Source of the DNA: Morchella semilibera
Taxonomy: Eukaryota > Ascomycota > Pezizomycetes > Pezizales > Morchellaceae
Assembly (NCBI GenBank): GCA_009192285.1
Contig: WBVU01000021.1
Span: 402,995-466,994, forward strand
Direction of reading: 5' to 3'
DNA: 64,000 nucleotides
Shown piece after piece: positions 19,471 to 32,790 of this stretch. Numbering within the stretch: position 1 is the stretch's first letter; each line of letters begins with the position of its first letter. The notes beneath the pieces were generated by a model. It saw only the letters and a program-made list of their open reading frames with translations. It had not been told where the DNA came from and searched no databases. A program made the translations under genes and the position numbers.

Positions 19471-22400
19471 ATGAGTCAGTCCCAGCGATCACAAACACCC
19501 TTCTCTCGATATTGCGACTGTTCTATGTTCGATGGATTGCCTCACATGGTTACAACTCGCCGATCATGGCAGCGGCATACTGCAAAGAAACGTCAAGATT
19601 TGATGAGAGCACAGTTAGCAGATGCGTCTGGTCGAGATCGACCACATGCTCATGTAGCACCACGATCCTCATCACCACATAACCCCGATGAACTGCAGTT
19701 GCACTCCGATCAAATACAGCCGGCCCCTGGTTCTGAAGACTCGCAAAGTTCATTGGCCTCTAGCTCAAGCGCTTCCGAATATGGGCTGCCGATGGCCGAG
19801 GCGCCTCTAGTGCCAGTTGAGGAGCTAGAAGTGCGGAACTCCGACCCTCAGCATATCCGGCCTCAAACGCTACAAGATTCCGAATCACAGCTTGGCAGTT
19901 CCAGTTCTTCTGTCTTGTCGAATGAAGCACGTGCCCGTACACATAACTCTAGCGAGTATGATTTACCTATTGGGCCTGTTCTCTCTGACGAAAATATAGA
20001 ACTAGAAGGTATGGTTGTATTCGTATATATTGGATAAAAAAGCTGTGTATTGATTTAGTTTATAATCTACCGAATAGAAATACCGAGTTCCCCGCCAGCT
20101 ATCATCGATAACGACACGAACCCAAGCCCGCCTATCACCGATAATGACACGAACCCCGAGCGACAACATTCTATGTCCGAGAAACCATTTGATCAACAAA
20201 CAGGAGGGGATGTGTTGAATCAATCCAGCGATCAATCTCATTTTCCCAGTATTCGTTTGTCTGATGGCACTTCCGAGGACACCTCTTGCGATGATGATGA
20301 CGACGATGATGATGGTGATTCTACGGTATCTACTTCCTCTGAAGATGTTGGTCAAATGAATCAAGGTTTTATCAGTCTTGAAGATTCTTCAGATAATGAT
20401 TCGAGTGAAGATTTTGGCCAAATGAATTATCTCCATTCCGATGATGAAAACGATAAACAGTCTGATACACACGCGGATGACGATTCCATGCCTATTGAAT
20501 CCGACTTCGATTATGAAAATCCTATGGGCAAAACTCTCACAAGACGGGAACTGGTCTCTTTTGCTCTTAACGACATTGGTTTGAAGAATAGAATTTCAAG
20601 AACTGGTGTTATGGATACAAAAGCTTTGCTTGCTGTTGTTGCACCCCAGTACGCAAGACCTCTGGATCATCGAACAGCGAGGAAAAGAATAGCTTTGAGG
20701 ACTGGGGTTAAGGAGATATTATACGATTGTTGTCCGCATAGTCATATGTCATATGCTATGTATCCCGAGCTTGAGAGATGCCTAGAGTGTGATCATCCCC
20801 GATGGAAGGAAAACAGTGTTCCCTATGCAACTCATAGTTACATACCCATTACGCACCGCCTACGGTTACTATATTCCAACCGTAAATGGGCGACCTCTTT
20901 ATCTGCTTATCGATTCCATGCCGAGCAAGATCGACATCGTGGACTCCGATCTGATTTTTGGTCGAGTGATCTGTTCGTCGAGTTGAAGGCTAATAAAGGC
21001 CTATTCACTCAAGACACGGACATCGGTTTTATGTTGAGTACGGATGGTGTGAAAGTATTTAAAAGTAGGCGCAGCTTTAATATATGGCCAATTCTATTGG
21101 TATGTATGACGACCCCCCCCCCCGATTTTCCCCGCCCTCAAAATTATATCAGTTTCAATGCCAGCATATAATATATCCCTAAATTTTATAGATGATTTCC
21201 AATGTGGATGGGGGATGGGCGGCTCATGATAGAGGCTAATATATTGATAGATAAATTTAAATATTCCGCCTGCCGAGAGATTTAAAAAACGGAACATGCT
21301 TCTTGTCGGTTTTATACCTGGTCCAAACCATCCAAAAGACATCGATTCCTTCCTCTTCCCACTTATCCAAGAGCTATTACGACTGGAGACTGGGGTAACA
21401 ACATGGAACGCAGCGCGTAAGCGTGCCTTCATACTTCGAGCACATGTTTGTGTTATTGGCGCCGATATGCCTGGCAGAGAGAAGCTTATGAATTTTAAAG
21501 GGAATCGGGCAACGTCGTATTGCCCTTACTGCCATATACATGGTATCCACAATAGAAGTATTTATTGCCCATTAACAAAGCCTAATAATCCTCCGGGTAG
21601 TGTCAATGCTGAGGATTGGATTTCATATGAACCTGACCGGCTCCCTTTGCGCACTGACGAAGTTTGCCGCAATATTGCCAATCATGTCGTCGAAACCGGA
21701 GACGATAAGGCGGCTCAGAAATATGGTATTAGAGGGCCCTGCTGCTTGGCTGAGTTATCGTCTATTGATATACCGCGCAGTTTCCCACCCGATGGGATGC
21801 ATCTATGGTGGGAGAACATTATCCCAGACATTGTTAAGCACTGGCGGGGCAAGTTTTTTCTCTGACGCCACAAATGCACGGATTTTAGCTGCCGATGATA
21901 TCAACTCGGATGACGTTCAGCCACAAGCCCCCGCCCGCCGACAACCAATAAACACACAATCCGCGAAAAAGTTCGTGAAGACCAAAGATCCATACAATAT
22001 TCCGCCGGCGGAGTGGTACGCGATCGGGAGAGATATGACAGCAAGCGCGGCAACATTCCCAGCTAGTTTTGGGGATCCTCTACGAGACTTTGCGGAGCAC
22101 TGTCATCATTTGAAGGCAGCGGAGTGGAAGATCTTTACTATGCATCTTGCCCCTATCTATCTTAAAAGACGTCTCCCTGATCGAGATTATGAGGAATTCG
22201 TTAGTCTAGTTGACGCATTACAGTTGTGTGGCGACTTCGCAGTTACCGAAACTGAAATAGCCTCGATCAGGCAGCGATTGATTAGGTTTTACAAATACTA
22301 TGAAGATCGCTATTATGAGATGAAATGGGAGAGGCTATCTGCCTGTTTGCCTGTATTTCATCAGATTCTGCACGTTGCCAGTGGTATACTTGCCGCTGGG

Positions 22401-23264
22401 CCCATGTATGTCTATTGGCAATGGCCAATGGAGCGGGTATGTGGTATTATCGCAGCCTCTGCGAAGTCCAGGGTGGCCGCAAACAGGAATATGGCAATAT
22501 GCATGCTACTAAACGAGCAACGTAACCATCTACCATATGTCATGGAGGGATCAGGTCTTTCCCGTGAGGAATTCGAAGACTCCGATGGGAATGTTTTACT
22601 CCACCGGGCGTTCATCTCACGTCTCGGAAAATTAGCCGCGGGAAATGGATCTGACAGCATAGAAGCAGATGATAATAACCGCGCTAGTTCTAGCTCCCCC
22701 GCTACCAAAAGGGGCTTTGGTGCCCCCTCAAGAGAAGGAAATTTGAATACTTGGCATCGCAGAGCCCTGAGAATATATATCCTCCGATTGCGCGCACGAG
22801 AAAATCTCAATATTATATTACGTGATATTCCTGTGGCGGATATGCCAAAAGAATGTGTGCGCTGGTCGACGTATACAGCATCTCCGGACCGAAATAACAA
22901 TATTGACGAACCATTTACAATACAGTCATCAACAATGCGAAGAGGAAATTCCACCAGGGACTCCTCAATGGTCCGGTATGATCATATCGAAGAGGATGGT
23001 TCAGTTGTTAGTTGTTTTGGGAGGGTCTTGTTCTTTTTTACTGTTGAGTTCTCCGAGCCGGCACCCACCATAGAGCCAACCCGTACACTCGAGTTGGCAT
23101 ATATGCAGCCATTTACTGTTGAGCGCGACGGAAGATTGATATACCTTATTGCAGACAACATTGCGAGAATTGTAATTAGTGTAAATAACATTCGTGAGCT
23201 TGTTGGTCTTGTCGTCAATGGGCAGCGGAAATATTTAATACGCCGCTATTCATGTCTATTTTAA
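19471..23264 (+). CDS. Tnp2-family (CACTA) transposase, about 1190 aa, one apparent frameshift
   Basis: The exons are 19471-20008, 20078-21099 and 21251-23264. Introns are 20009-20077 (69 bp) and 21100-21250 (151 bp, GTATGT..GCTAAT..TAG). The N-terminus has a C-x-C then H zinc-like motif, Y-C-D-C-S-M-F-D-G-L-P-H, followed by an acidic Ser-rich linker. A second Cys cluster, D-C-C-P-H..C-L-E-C, precedes the Tnp2 core. The core shows L-S-T-D-G-V, W-P-I-L-L joined by the splice to I-N-L-N-I-P-P, then G-F-I-P-G-P-N-H-P-K-D, the Cys pair in Y-C-P-Y-C-H, and D-G-M-H-L-W-W-E-N. These match Transposase_21/Tnp2. At the T run near 21855 the frame shifts by one base; both sides are clearly homologous to the family, so this is a recent lesion or a sequencing error. 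The enzyme would cut and paste the element at its ends. Confidence 0.9.
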
Positions 23265-23537
23265 TAATTAATAAAATCTGAATAAAATGTTTAGAACACT
23301 CAATAAATCAGTCCTAAATAAAGTATTTATAATATCTATTATGAAAGAAGTATATATTCCTATCACTTTATACATATTTTGTGCTGGTAATTATTCAAAG
23401 TCGACCATTGATTATGCCAAGACGCGCCAAAACAGGATCAAGATCAACACCCCACAGTTCCTCGTATCAACATCACGTCCCCCACCATCACACATCACCA
23501 CAAGCGCAAGCGTGCCACCCAATACCCCCATCAAACC

Positions 23538-26290
23538 ATGAGTACCTCCGAGGATGCTTTCGCTAAATTCATGGCGGACTATATGTCAAAGGCAAGGGAG
23601 GAATGGGAAGCGATGAGCAATGCTGCCGGTGATGATCGCGGTCGGAACATAGGAGCGGCGGCGCGAGGGGGTGCGCGTGCAGAACACACCCCTAATCCGG
23701 ATGCAGCGCGTGGGGTTAGAAGTAAAGTATCCCTGGACTGTTTCTCTCGATAAACAATGACTGAACTAACTTGATTCAATGAAATAGATAAATCACCACT
23801 AGAGCCGCGAGCTAAGTCTGGGCGAGACGAGCCTGAGGCGGCACCCACTCGTCAAGATGCAACAGAACAATCAGAGAGCCCGACACCTAAAGCACGATCT
23901 ACACGGCCCTGGATCAAAAATATCCCACGACGTGTACACGAGAACCACAGTGACACCGACCAGAGCGAAACACCGACTGTCAAACACACCCGAGGACATC
24001 AAGAATACGAATCTGAAGGATCCCCGACCCCAAGTAGGCGTCAAACACATAAGGCGACTACCGACAAAAGTGGCACTTCTGATAAGCGCAGGCCCAAGAA
24101 CCGTCATTCACTTGATGGGCGTGGTTCATCTAAGAAGTCCGATAAACCTTCCGGTAAGCGTGATAAGCATCGCGAGATTGCTTCACCTGATGAACGTAAC
24201 GGGAAGCGCGATGGATCCAAGAATCGCAAACACACATCGAATAAGCAACAAGCGAAGCAAAAGCCCTCGAAGATCCACACCATATCCGATGATGATGGTG
24301 AGGACGGGAATGGCTCGGAATCATCGGATGACGAGTCACGATCAACCGAGCGACCGAAACGAAATTGGAGGGATCAGAGAAGTGTGGGGTATCGTGATCG
24401 ACTGGGTATGGGCAGGCGCATGGGGTTGGATCCAAACGATATCGACTACAACGTACTCGTTCGTCAGCGCCGAGAACATCTCAAGACAACAGCCAGTAAA
24501 TGTGGTCACCCTCTGGACAAGCCTTTTGAGGATTTCGGCGACCGTCTCCTACATAAACTTGTCAAGACATTAACTATTGAGATGCAGGAGATGTTTGGTG
24601 AGAAGTGGGATTATGATCTCACTCGCGACTGTTCTCATTCAATCTGCCTGGATGCTGTCCGTAACGCTAACTCCAGAAAAAAAAATGGTAGGAAGGCGAG
24701 GTTAGCTAAAGTGAATGAGGATATGGGGGTAAAAGACGGATCTATCGGTGGTGTTGATAACTCTAATAAAAAAGAACAGCGTTCCGGACCAAAAGAGACT
24801 GCCATTGTTCCAACCAAAAGAAAAAAGGCAAACCGAGATAGGGATATTGATCCGGCCAACAATTCCGACAGTCCGGGTTCGGATTCTAATGGTCAGGTTA
24901 ACCCCAAACGGCGCGCACCCGGCACAACACATAAAAATTCCTCCATCCCCCCTCTATACACTCAGGGCTACAAGTCTCAGAGACCAATGGAGTCTGAGCC
25001 TGCCACACCTATTAACGCGAGAGAGCCCAAAGTCATGCTCCCGGATCCCATGTTTTCTGCTAACTCCATCGCCTCTCTGGTATCAGATCCATCCGTCATC
25101 TCTTCGCTCCCAAATGCTCTACCAGAGTCCAGTCCACTTCAGGGTTTTACACCTTATGCGACCCCGCGGAATCATGGGTTCGTCCCTAATTCACAGGTCC
25201 AGACCCTGGTCACATCCACTCAGTACGGAAGCCCTGAACGGAATGCCAATGCCATACAATTTAATTCCTTCCCTGATAATATTGCTGACAGCCAGGTGGT
25301 TCAAAGTGTGCATTACCATCCCGACCCCCCTCCAGGAATACCAACTGTCAAGATACATATCCGGGGTTCCGAGAACTTCTGGATTTCTTATGATGCTAAT
25401 TTTAGAATCTTCTCGGATGCTATCGCGGGTGTTTTGACATGGGGACCTAATGATATCCTGATGTATAAGGCGAGACACGGGTCTAAAAAAGATAAAGAGT
25501 GGAAAACGATTGACGACGACGCGGGGTGGCAAAAACTGGTTAAGATGTACGGAGAAATAGGAGTTGTTGTCAGAGTTTCCGATGATAATGACTTCAAATC
25601 GCCGGGGAACTCAGAGACGGAGGATACAAATTCGGATACGGAGTCGGATAAGGTATTTACTAATGCATCTGTAACGTTCATCTTGTTAATTTTACCCGTT
25701 AGGAAACGCGTCCGGGCAGGAAATCCCCGGTTAGGAAGGTCTGACAAATTTCCTCCAATATATTCGTTTCGTTACATGTAGTCGTGGGCTAACTAAACCG
25801 TTACTAGAACCGGCCGATTCCACCAATCGGCAATAGGGTAAGTATGCCTCCTCCTCCTCCCCCAAAGAGGAAGGGAAAAGGATCTGGAGATGGAAATGTC
25901 GGTCAGGATACGGTACTGAACAGTCAGATGGGGCGTGAGGAGGACAGTCAGCTGGATCGCGAGGAGGAGAGTCAGGTTGCTGCCACTCAAAAGCCACAAC
26001 AGATGGCACCTGTCAAGCGCCAACGTGGCAGACCACGTAAGAATATCCCCACCCAAATACCACAAGGAATGGAGCCGTCTCAAACCAACAACACCAGTAC
26101 CGGCGGAGCGAAGCCGAATAGCACCTCCGCCATCGAGGATTCCAATAAGGACACAACTGCCGAAGGGGAGTCAAAAACATCAACAAGATACGGGAGAGAA
26201 GTCCGCCAAAGTAAGAAGCCATGGAGGAGTCCCAAGCCAGGATGGACAAGATCCGGACTAATCAACTTGCAATTGCCAGAGACAAATTGA
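23538..26290 (+). CDS. AT-hook DNA-binding protein of the CACTA element (855 aa), TnpA-like
   Basis: There are four exons: 23538-23721, 23788-25652, 25703-25738 and 25808-26290. Introns of 66, 50 and 69 bp have GT..AG ends, and the last has a clear GCTAACT branch site. All phases agree and the total is exactly 856 codons. The first half is very basic and Ser/Asp-rich, so disordered. A compact region follows at about residues 260-345 (V-G-Y-R-D-R-L-G-M onward). A second folded-looking stretch lies at about 575-660, with W-I-S-Y-D-A-N-F-R-I. Near residue 768 is an AT-hook, K-R-Q-R-G-R-P-R-K, preceded by a Pro run. An AT-hook suits the AT-rich subterminal palindromes at both ends. By analogy with plant TnpA it probably binds them and helps the transposase; this is inference. 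Confidence 0.75.
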
Positions 26291-26705
26291 AGGAAAGAAG
26301 GGAGAATTTCGCGATCTAGGATTTTAATCTGGCAGTTACACATTAATTTTAATCACAAATAGGCTTGGGATCGACCACAACGAATCGGAGGATAAAAAAA
26401 GGGGGGGAAACTGTAACGGGAATATAGCTATATAGCTATATATATAGCTATAGATTCACACATGCAGGTATATATATATACACCCCCGAAACTATGTATA
26501 TTACGACAGTAGCTAATATAATTTATATAGCTATAGACGTACGTACGTACGTACGTACTACGAGTCGATATACACGATAGGGTACGGATAGAAGGAGGAT
26601 GGGTGTATAGATTCTAAAGGGCTTATATGGTAATATATAATATTAATCAATCAACCTATATACTACGTACGTGCAGGGCGAGTGCGGGGAGTGCTGGGCA
26701 ACAAT
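26291..26705. other. AT-rich 3' part of the CACTA element with microsatellites
   Basis: No gene. It holds runs of TATAGCTATA (about 26423-26455) and an ACGT tetranucleotide repeat at about 26528-26550. Confidence 0.7.
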
Positions 26706-27047
26706 GTGTGTTTAGTTAAACACTTCAAATATATAGATGTGCAGTGTTTAATATAAACAATAAACAGTGTTTAAGTAGTGTTTAAATAAACAGTGCCTAT
26801 GAATGAAAATATTGTAGTGTTTAATTAAACAAGTGGCGCGTTAAACACTACTTAAACACTATTTAAACACTATTTAAACACTAATAGTGTTTAAGTTAAA
26901 CACTATTTAAACACTACTTAAACACTATTTAAACACTAATAGTGTTTAAGTTAAACACTATTTAAACACTACTTAAACACTATTTAAACACTACAGTTTT
27001 TAATGTAGTGTTTAAGTTAAACAACACTTGTAGTGTTTAAATTAAAC
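26706..27047. repeat. Right subterminal palindrome array of the CACTA element
   Basis: This is the same motif as at 18005-18563. Here AGTGTTTAAGTTAAACACT and ATTTAAACACTACTTAAACA alternate in near-tandem order, ending about 22 bp before the right TIR. Confidence 0.88.
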
Positions 27048-27073
27048 CCTGCCAAGATGTACTACGGGGGTTG

Positions 27074-29529
27074 GGGTCTTCTATAGATGGGGCAGGTGGT
27101 ACGTTCAGTTAAACAACTAGATCTCTTCATTTAGCCGTTCACCCCCACAAACAGAACTCACTACCTCTGCAGGCGCCTCTCGAATACTTACAAGTAAGAA
27201 AATTAATAAATTGGAAAGCTCAGATTCATTTCCTTACCCCGCGTACACCCATTCAAAATTAAGGCGACGCCCACATATCCCAGTACTGAGAAGGTGAACT
27301 CGGAAAACTGTGAGGAAAAGGGAGAGAAGGAAAAAATAACGAACCACTCTAGAGGTACCCTCCGGAATGAAATAAACACTGCGTCTAACCAAAGTGTGCG
27401 AACAATGTACCACTTACAATGAATTTCTACTAGACTCAAGTGCCCTTAAAACATAAGTCAGTGCGGTCGGTAGAGATGCTCGGTGGTGCATATATATCGA
27501 GATCATCTGGAATTAATGAGTTAAGCCCAAGAAGAAAACAGTAATCATAGAATATCACTCGATCTTGATTTTCAACAACTTATTACTTATTTATTTATTC
27601 ATGTCTGGTACATGCATGCAAATGGCGGTCCCCCCCCCCCGTGGCCGCCCTCGCGAGCGACGTGAGAACAAGTAATCTCCCTCGTCGATAAAGAAATACT
27701 GGGAAGAAGCTATTGCCTCTGGGCTACATGCATGTATGGAGTATAAAATAGATAGATATAAATTGAAGAGAAAATAATAAATTTTAACAGGTGATTGGTC
27801 ATTCCTATATACATACATGCAGCCCGGAGGCTATGTGAAACAAAACGGGATATTACTTTGATTTCATCAGTTACATGCAGATCATGACAATATCCAGTGT
27901 ATCTTTCTCCCAAACACCCCTCCATACGCTGTCACCCTAACAAGCCAAAACAAGCAAAGAACTAAAAAAAAAACTCTATCAACATAAGGATACCGTCAAT
28001 TTTGGCTTAGCACACACCTTAATATCACTGCCCCCGTAACAGTCTACGCCCCATGATATCCCCTTTCAGCCCCCGTATATTCTTTTTCTTCTCCCCCGTA
28101 CCAGGAGATGATATTACCGGTTTTTGGGCCGTGGGACGAAGGACAATTGTAGATGTGTGGTCACTGGGACTGGTGTTGAAAGTATAGCTAGGTGACACAA
28201 GATATAAGCTTCGAGAAGGGCACAGTTTATCAGTCTATCTAATGTAGTGGAAAGGGCGGCTCTCCTGGGACGGCATATGCTGTAATTCATGGCACAGCAG
28301 GCACTAGTAGTATACAACATACATAGTAGTTCGTAGTTAGGGAGTGAGCGCGCCAGGTTGGCTAGTATTGCGGAGGTCGTGTATGTAGCCTGTTTTCTGT
28401 CAGGTTGAGGGAAGAGGGGAGGAAAACAGGCCTGCCCCAGAGGGGAGTGGTTCCATTGCCATAGCCAAAGGGCTGGATGCAATTAATGAAGTAGACAAAA
28501 AAACAAGAAGGAGTTCGCGGCCAGGGTTAGGGTTTCTACTAGCCTCGTTGTTTTTTTCTTTCCCCTACTGCACCCCCGATGTGGACATTTGCATAATGCC
28601 TAATCTCGATAAATAATTGTTTAGTCAAGAAGTTAGCCTAATAAGCACCCTTAGTCCTGAAAAGAGGGGTTTTAATCTACTTAGTCTCGTGCCCATCCCC
28701 TAAATTGGTTAGTTGGTGTTGCAGTATTTTTGGCTTGTCCAAGTCACTGAGTACTAACCTCCTGATACTGAACACACTACTAAAAGGAATACAGATTAGG
28801 TCTAGGAACGAGACGACTCCCGATCGGCTAAGTCATTATCAACATAAGCAAAGCACACCCACCACACACTATATTAAAATTGCAAGCTCGCCTAATTCCG
28901 CACCCTGCATAACTCTATGTCCGTTCGTCCCACCAGCCTTAGGTAGCTGTTAGGTACTTGTATATTCATTCCTTCCGCGATCGCGCATAGTCTCGCTGTG
29001 CGCACGGCTTACTAGCTACTCCACGGCACTATAACGCAACGGTGTGGCCCAGGCCCGGGACCACAGGCGTCCACTGTGTCTTATTGGCATGCAACCTCTA
29101 CATCCTGTGGACGGGGGTGGGGGGGGGGTACGACAATTAAAATACTATCCACCACCATCAACGAAGTTGATACTTGTACTGTTCGTCACTGTCAGGTTAT
29201 GGAAGTACTAAATTCCTTCAATCCGGGATTCCAGTAAGAGAATTAAAGTCAAGAACTTCCTCCCGACCACACTCGATCGCCGCATGTGCCCCCACATGGC
29301 GAATCAGCTCAGATGGGTAAAAAGGTATTTGACCCCCCCCCCCCGCGGCTCCGTAAATAAGTCTCTAACTAGTAGTGCACTGCCGATACTTCTTTTTCAT
29401 GCATGCTTCCAATTTGCCAATCTGTTAAGCTGTAGGGGCGGCCAACTTCCACAGGCCATCGTGAAAAGAAAAAAAAAGGTTCATCATAGCCAATCACTCG
29501 CCCTCACGCCAAGGTGACATAGGCCGCAA
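27074..29529. other. Gene-free stretch
   Basis: I see no supported gene. There are C runs at about 27632-27641 and 29331-29344 and a TTAGGG-like motif near 28525. Short frames here lack domain features and splice structure. Confidence 0.5.
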
Positions 29530-30010
29530 ATCACATCTCCTCACTCGGTCATGGGGTGTCACTCGTAGTCATTAGATGGCTGGAGCATCGTTGGCCATAG
29601 GGGAACAGTTTTTAGACATATACCGCTAGAGATGCCGTTAGCGGGGGGGGGGAGCTGGCAACCGTGAGATAATTAATCCTCTGGACCTACCGATCTGGCG
29701 CAAGCTCTGTTGGGGTGTGGAAACAATTTAACCCCTGACGTGGGAGCAGCTGTAGTCGTTAGCTACGTGTATGGAAATAACTTCTAAACAGATATTGCTC
29801 GCCCGGCGATGCGGGAGTGCTGCTTGGAGCGTCATATGTTGGACACATGTGAAAGACCCTTTAGATAGATGGGGAGTGCTGACTTCTTTCACCGAAGTGA
29901 CATTGGCCACATGGAACTAATCTTGAACGCCCAACATCCCCACCGGGGGGGTCTTCAACGTTGGGTACGCCGAGATAGTCCCCCACAGCGCCGCTAGCCA
30001 AGCACACCCC
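29530..30010. repeat. Degenerate minisatellite, cluster 1
   Basis: Diverged copies of a core like CGTTRGCNACRTGGRARTA recur here, for example CGTTAGCTACGTGTATGGAA at about 29757, CGTTGGCCATAGGGGAACAG near 29589 and CATTGGCCACATGGAACTA near 29901. The same core forms a larger cluster at 46250-47260. Confidence 0.5.
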
Positions 30011-31095
30011 TAAACACCTGCAAACACCCAATTGCAACCCAGCCCCCCCGGAGGACTCATTCTCAATTCCGCCGGCTACACGCATCGGGGGACCGCCACC
30101 CCCACGCGAAAAAAACCCACCAAGCACAGCGCCCGCCGCAAGCACCATATCGTCATGCACCGCCGGGAAGAGCCCGTTTGCTAGCCGCTGTGCGGCGTTG
30201 GGGTGTTGAGGTACCCCATGCGCGCGCTGGGGTACGTCCCGCGGCTGGTATAACAGGTTTGTATGGGATCTGCACATGCGTCCTCGCCGGCGTGGCTACA
30301 TGAGGGCGCGTGCTTCCTTGGCTCCCTCGTCCATCACAGCCACCTACCTGGAACGTATCTGGAGGGGGTCGCAATAAAAAAAACAGTTCTCGGCGGTCGG
30401 CAGCGTATTCGAGAAAATGGTACTGGTATACCCCAGCCACCCCATCCGGCACCTCCGACTGGTGGCATCTCCCTCCGGCCGTGTTGTCGATACACACGCA
30501 CGCACGCACGCACGCAACGCACTATTCCCCGGGATGCTCGCGGGCGTCTAGTCGTTGGTTACACACCGAACCTCTCCCTAGGTACCCACTGTGAGGAGCC
30601 CCGGTCGCCGAGCCTCAAACTGGCGTGGATGTGGAGGAGTGTCCTCATTTGAGCTAGATGGGGGGGGGAATTCTATTTGCGGAGGGTAAAGGCTGGTTGG
30701 CTTGGGGATGTGGGGTTGGGCGTGGAGCTGCTGCAGCTTAGTGTTGGGCGGGGTTGTAGGGGTGCTTGCGTGAGGGCCAAGCGTGGTGAGGCCGGGTTGA
30801 GCTTGCGGCGCGGAGCGAGGGGGTATGACTACCGGGAGGGAGGTGGACGGCGGTGTCGGGCATAAATCAGTACCTTCCTATGTCGGCGGGCGGTTTTTGC
30901 TTTGTGATTCCGGCTTCCCGTGACGGTGGCTTAGGCTTCGGACGCGGAGAGGTTGGGAATTCGTTTAGTGGATTTGTGGTAAAGGTAGATGTCTATCCGA
31001 GTACAGGTAGATTGGTTAAGTACACAACAGGCTTAGCGGCGGAGGTTCCCCTTCGGAACTGAGCTGCTTGCCCCTGCTACACAAAATCAACAGTC
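30011..31095. other. GC-rich gene-free block
   Basis: GC-rich DNA with a CACG tetranucleotide repeat at about 30492-30518. Long frames exist on both strands but overlap each other and show no domains, as expected by chance in GC-rich DNA. Confidence 0.5.
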
Positions 31096-32790
31096 CCAGA
31101 CATTCAACCACCTCCCCTCTCCCCCTTCCCCCTATGACCCACCCCAAGCATGCCTATTACTTTACTATTTTAACAATGGATTCCGAGTCACTTGTCACCC
31201 ACTATACCTTTTATAAAAATATCTCTCTCAGCTTTAATTGAGATTGTTGAAGCTTTTGTTCACCAAGAAAAACTTCAAATTTCAAGCTTTTGGAAACTTT
31301 AGTAATTCTCTGTTACTTCAGCAAGCGTTTTCATAATCCGTTTACCATTACTACCAGCGATCTTTTCCACAATCTTTTTATCAAAGAGTCTAGAAAAAAA
31401 GTTTTTTCATTGGAATATTCTATTACTCTAATATTTACCAAAACAGTCTCTGTCATCATCTGTAATACTATCATCAACTTTTACGAAAATTCAAACTAAT
31501 TGCATTTCAGGAAAAATATAGTCAATATACTTTAGAGATATGTTTGTAGAATCTTTATTGCTAATGTAGATACAGCTATTACTAAATTCAAAAGACATTT
31601 CAAGCCTTTGGAACCCACTGCTATCTACTAGAGTAATCAAAACTGTATAATAATTAAGGTTCCTAAAGTGATGTTGTATGTTGGTTCTTTTAGATGATAA
31701 TTTGAACAGTTTTTATCAATAACGAAAAATTGTTATTTCAGTCACTTTTATTGATACTACCACTAAATGACAAACATTTATCAAGCTTTTTGAAGGTATT
31801 AAATCGTTTTCATAGGTGATTAATAGAATTCATACAGTGATGGACTTTATCAGCTATTCTTTTGCATTCTCTTGAATTAGAATATATAGGAAAATAAACA
31901 GTTAAAACAATTTTACTACAAGCTATTTATAGGTTTTCCTTCTATAGCTTTATACTTCTTCATGAAATAAAAACCCCCAAAGAAAAGAAGTTAATAAAAT
32001 GAATATACAATTATAATTCATATTAGAAATTCATAAAAAAATATTTTATTAACACAGGCTTGAACGTCAGAATTGATTTTAAGGCTATAAAAACTATTAT
32101 AGTCAAAATATATTTACTTTATAAGATTTTCCGACCAATAATAAATATAATAGCTAGAATAGAAGCTTTGTTTTATTAATTCCTGAAAAATTAGATTCAG
32201 CAATAAATTTACGTAATTCAAATTAATACTAAATCTCTGTTTTATCATATTTATAACTATATATTAAATTCTTATCAATTTCTCCACAAACATGTATTTC
32301 TTATAAACTCCTTTACAAATTGGTGTATGTTTTCTTATAAACATCTCCATATCTCCTTGTAGATTCCTTATAAATTTTTTCATAAACTTTCACAAATTTC
32401 TTCTACACTCCTTTACAAACTCGTATGCATACTTTATCAAACTCTTGACAAATGTTGATGTAATTCTTATAAACTCCTTCAAAAACTCGTATACATCACA
32501 CTACATTCACTTATAGCCCGACTATATTTCAAAGATTTCAGTCTATTCAGTTTTCAGTCAATATGGGTCCTATTTGTTTGATTGGATGCAGTTCAGAATT
32601 AGATTGTTACTAAAATTGAGTGTGAGGAAGGGAGCTATACGTCAGTAAAAATCATCTATTAATACATAGTCTCGAAAAGTGAGTACAGACGTTTTATGTT
32701 TAGTGTAGTATCTAAATAGCTAATATAGTACCCATATAACCAATATGGTACTAATTTGTTTATTAGCTCTCAGTTATCACAGGGTGGAGC
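31096..32790. other. AT-rich island with degenerate tandem repeats
   Basis: A sharp switch to AT-rich DNA with no genes. At about 32265-32500, words such as CTTATAAACTCCTTTACAAA recur every 35-60 bp as a degraded tandem array. A decayed repeat or heterochromatic island is likely. Confidence 0.6.

Larger units (their letters stand above)
17979..27069 (+). mobile_element. CACTA/EnSpm-type DNA transposon (9.1 kb) with subterminal repeat arrays
   Basis: The ends are short inverted repeats: CCCTGTGGTACATC at the left and the complement of CCCCGTAGTACATC at the right (12 of 14 match). They are flanked by GTTG on both sides (17975-17978 and 27070-27073), a likely 4-bp target duplication, though a G run makes the exact edge uncertain. 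Just inside each end is an array of palindromic GTTTAA/TTAAAC words, the classic subterminal repeats of CACTA elements. Inside are a Tnp2-type transposase, an AT-hook protein and a small orphan, all on the plus strand. The whole layout parallels plant En/Spm with its TnpD-like and TnpA-like proteins. Only one coding defect was seen, so the copy may be recent. Confidence 0.88.

Noticed and set aside
23857-24573. 238-aa frame overlapping the AT-hook gene
   Set aside because: It is a shadow in another frame; the exon starting at 23788 is open in the AT-hook protein's own frame and gives a coherent hydrophilic protein.
28114-28482. 122-aa minus-strand frame with some hydrophobic stretches
   Set aside because: No consistent family signature and no flanking exons.
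29861-30277. 138-aa minus-strand frame
   Set aside because: It is Gly-rich translation of GC-rich, minisatellite-bearing DNA, overlapping other frames on both strands, with no domain.
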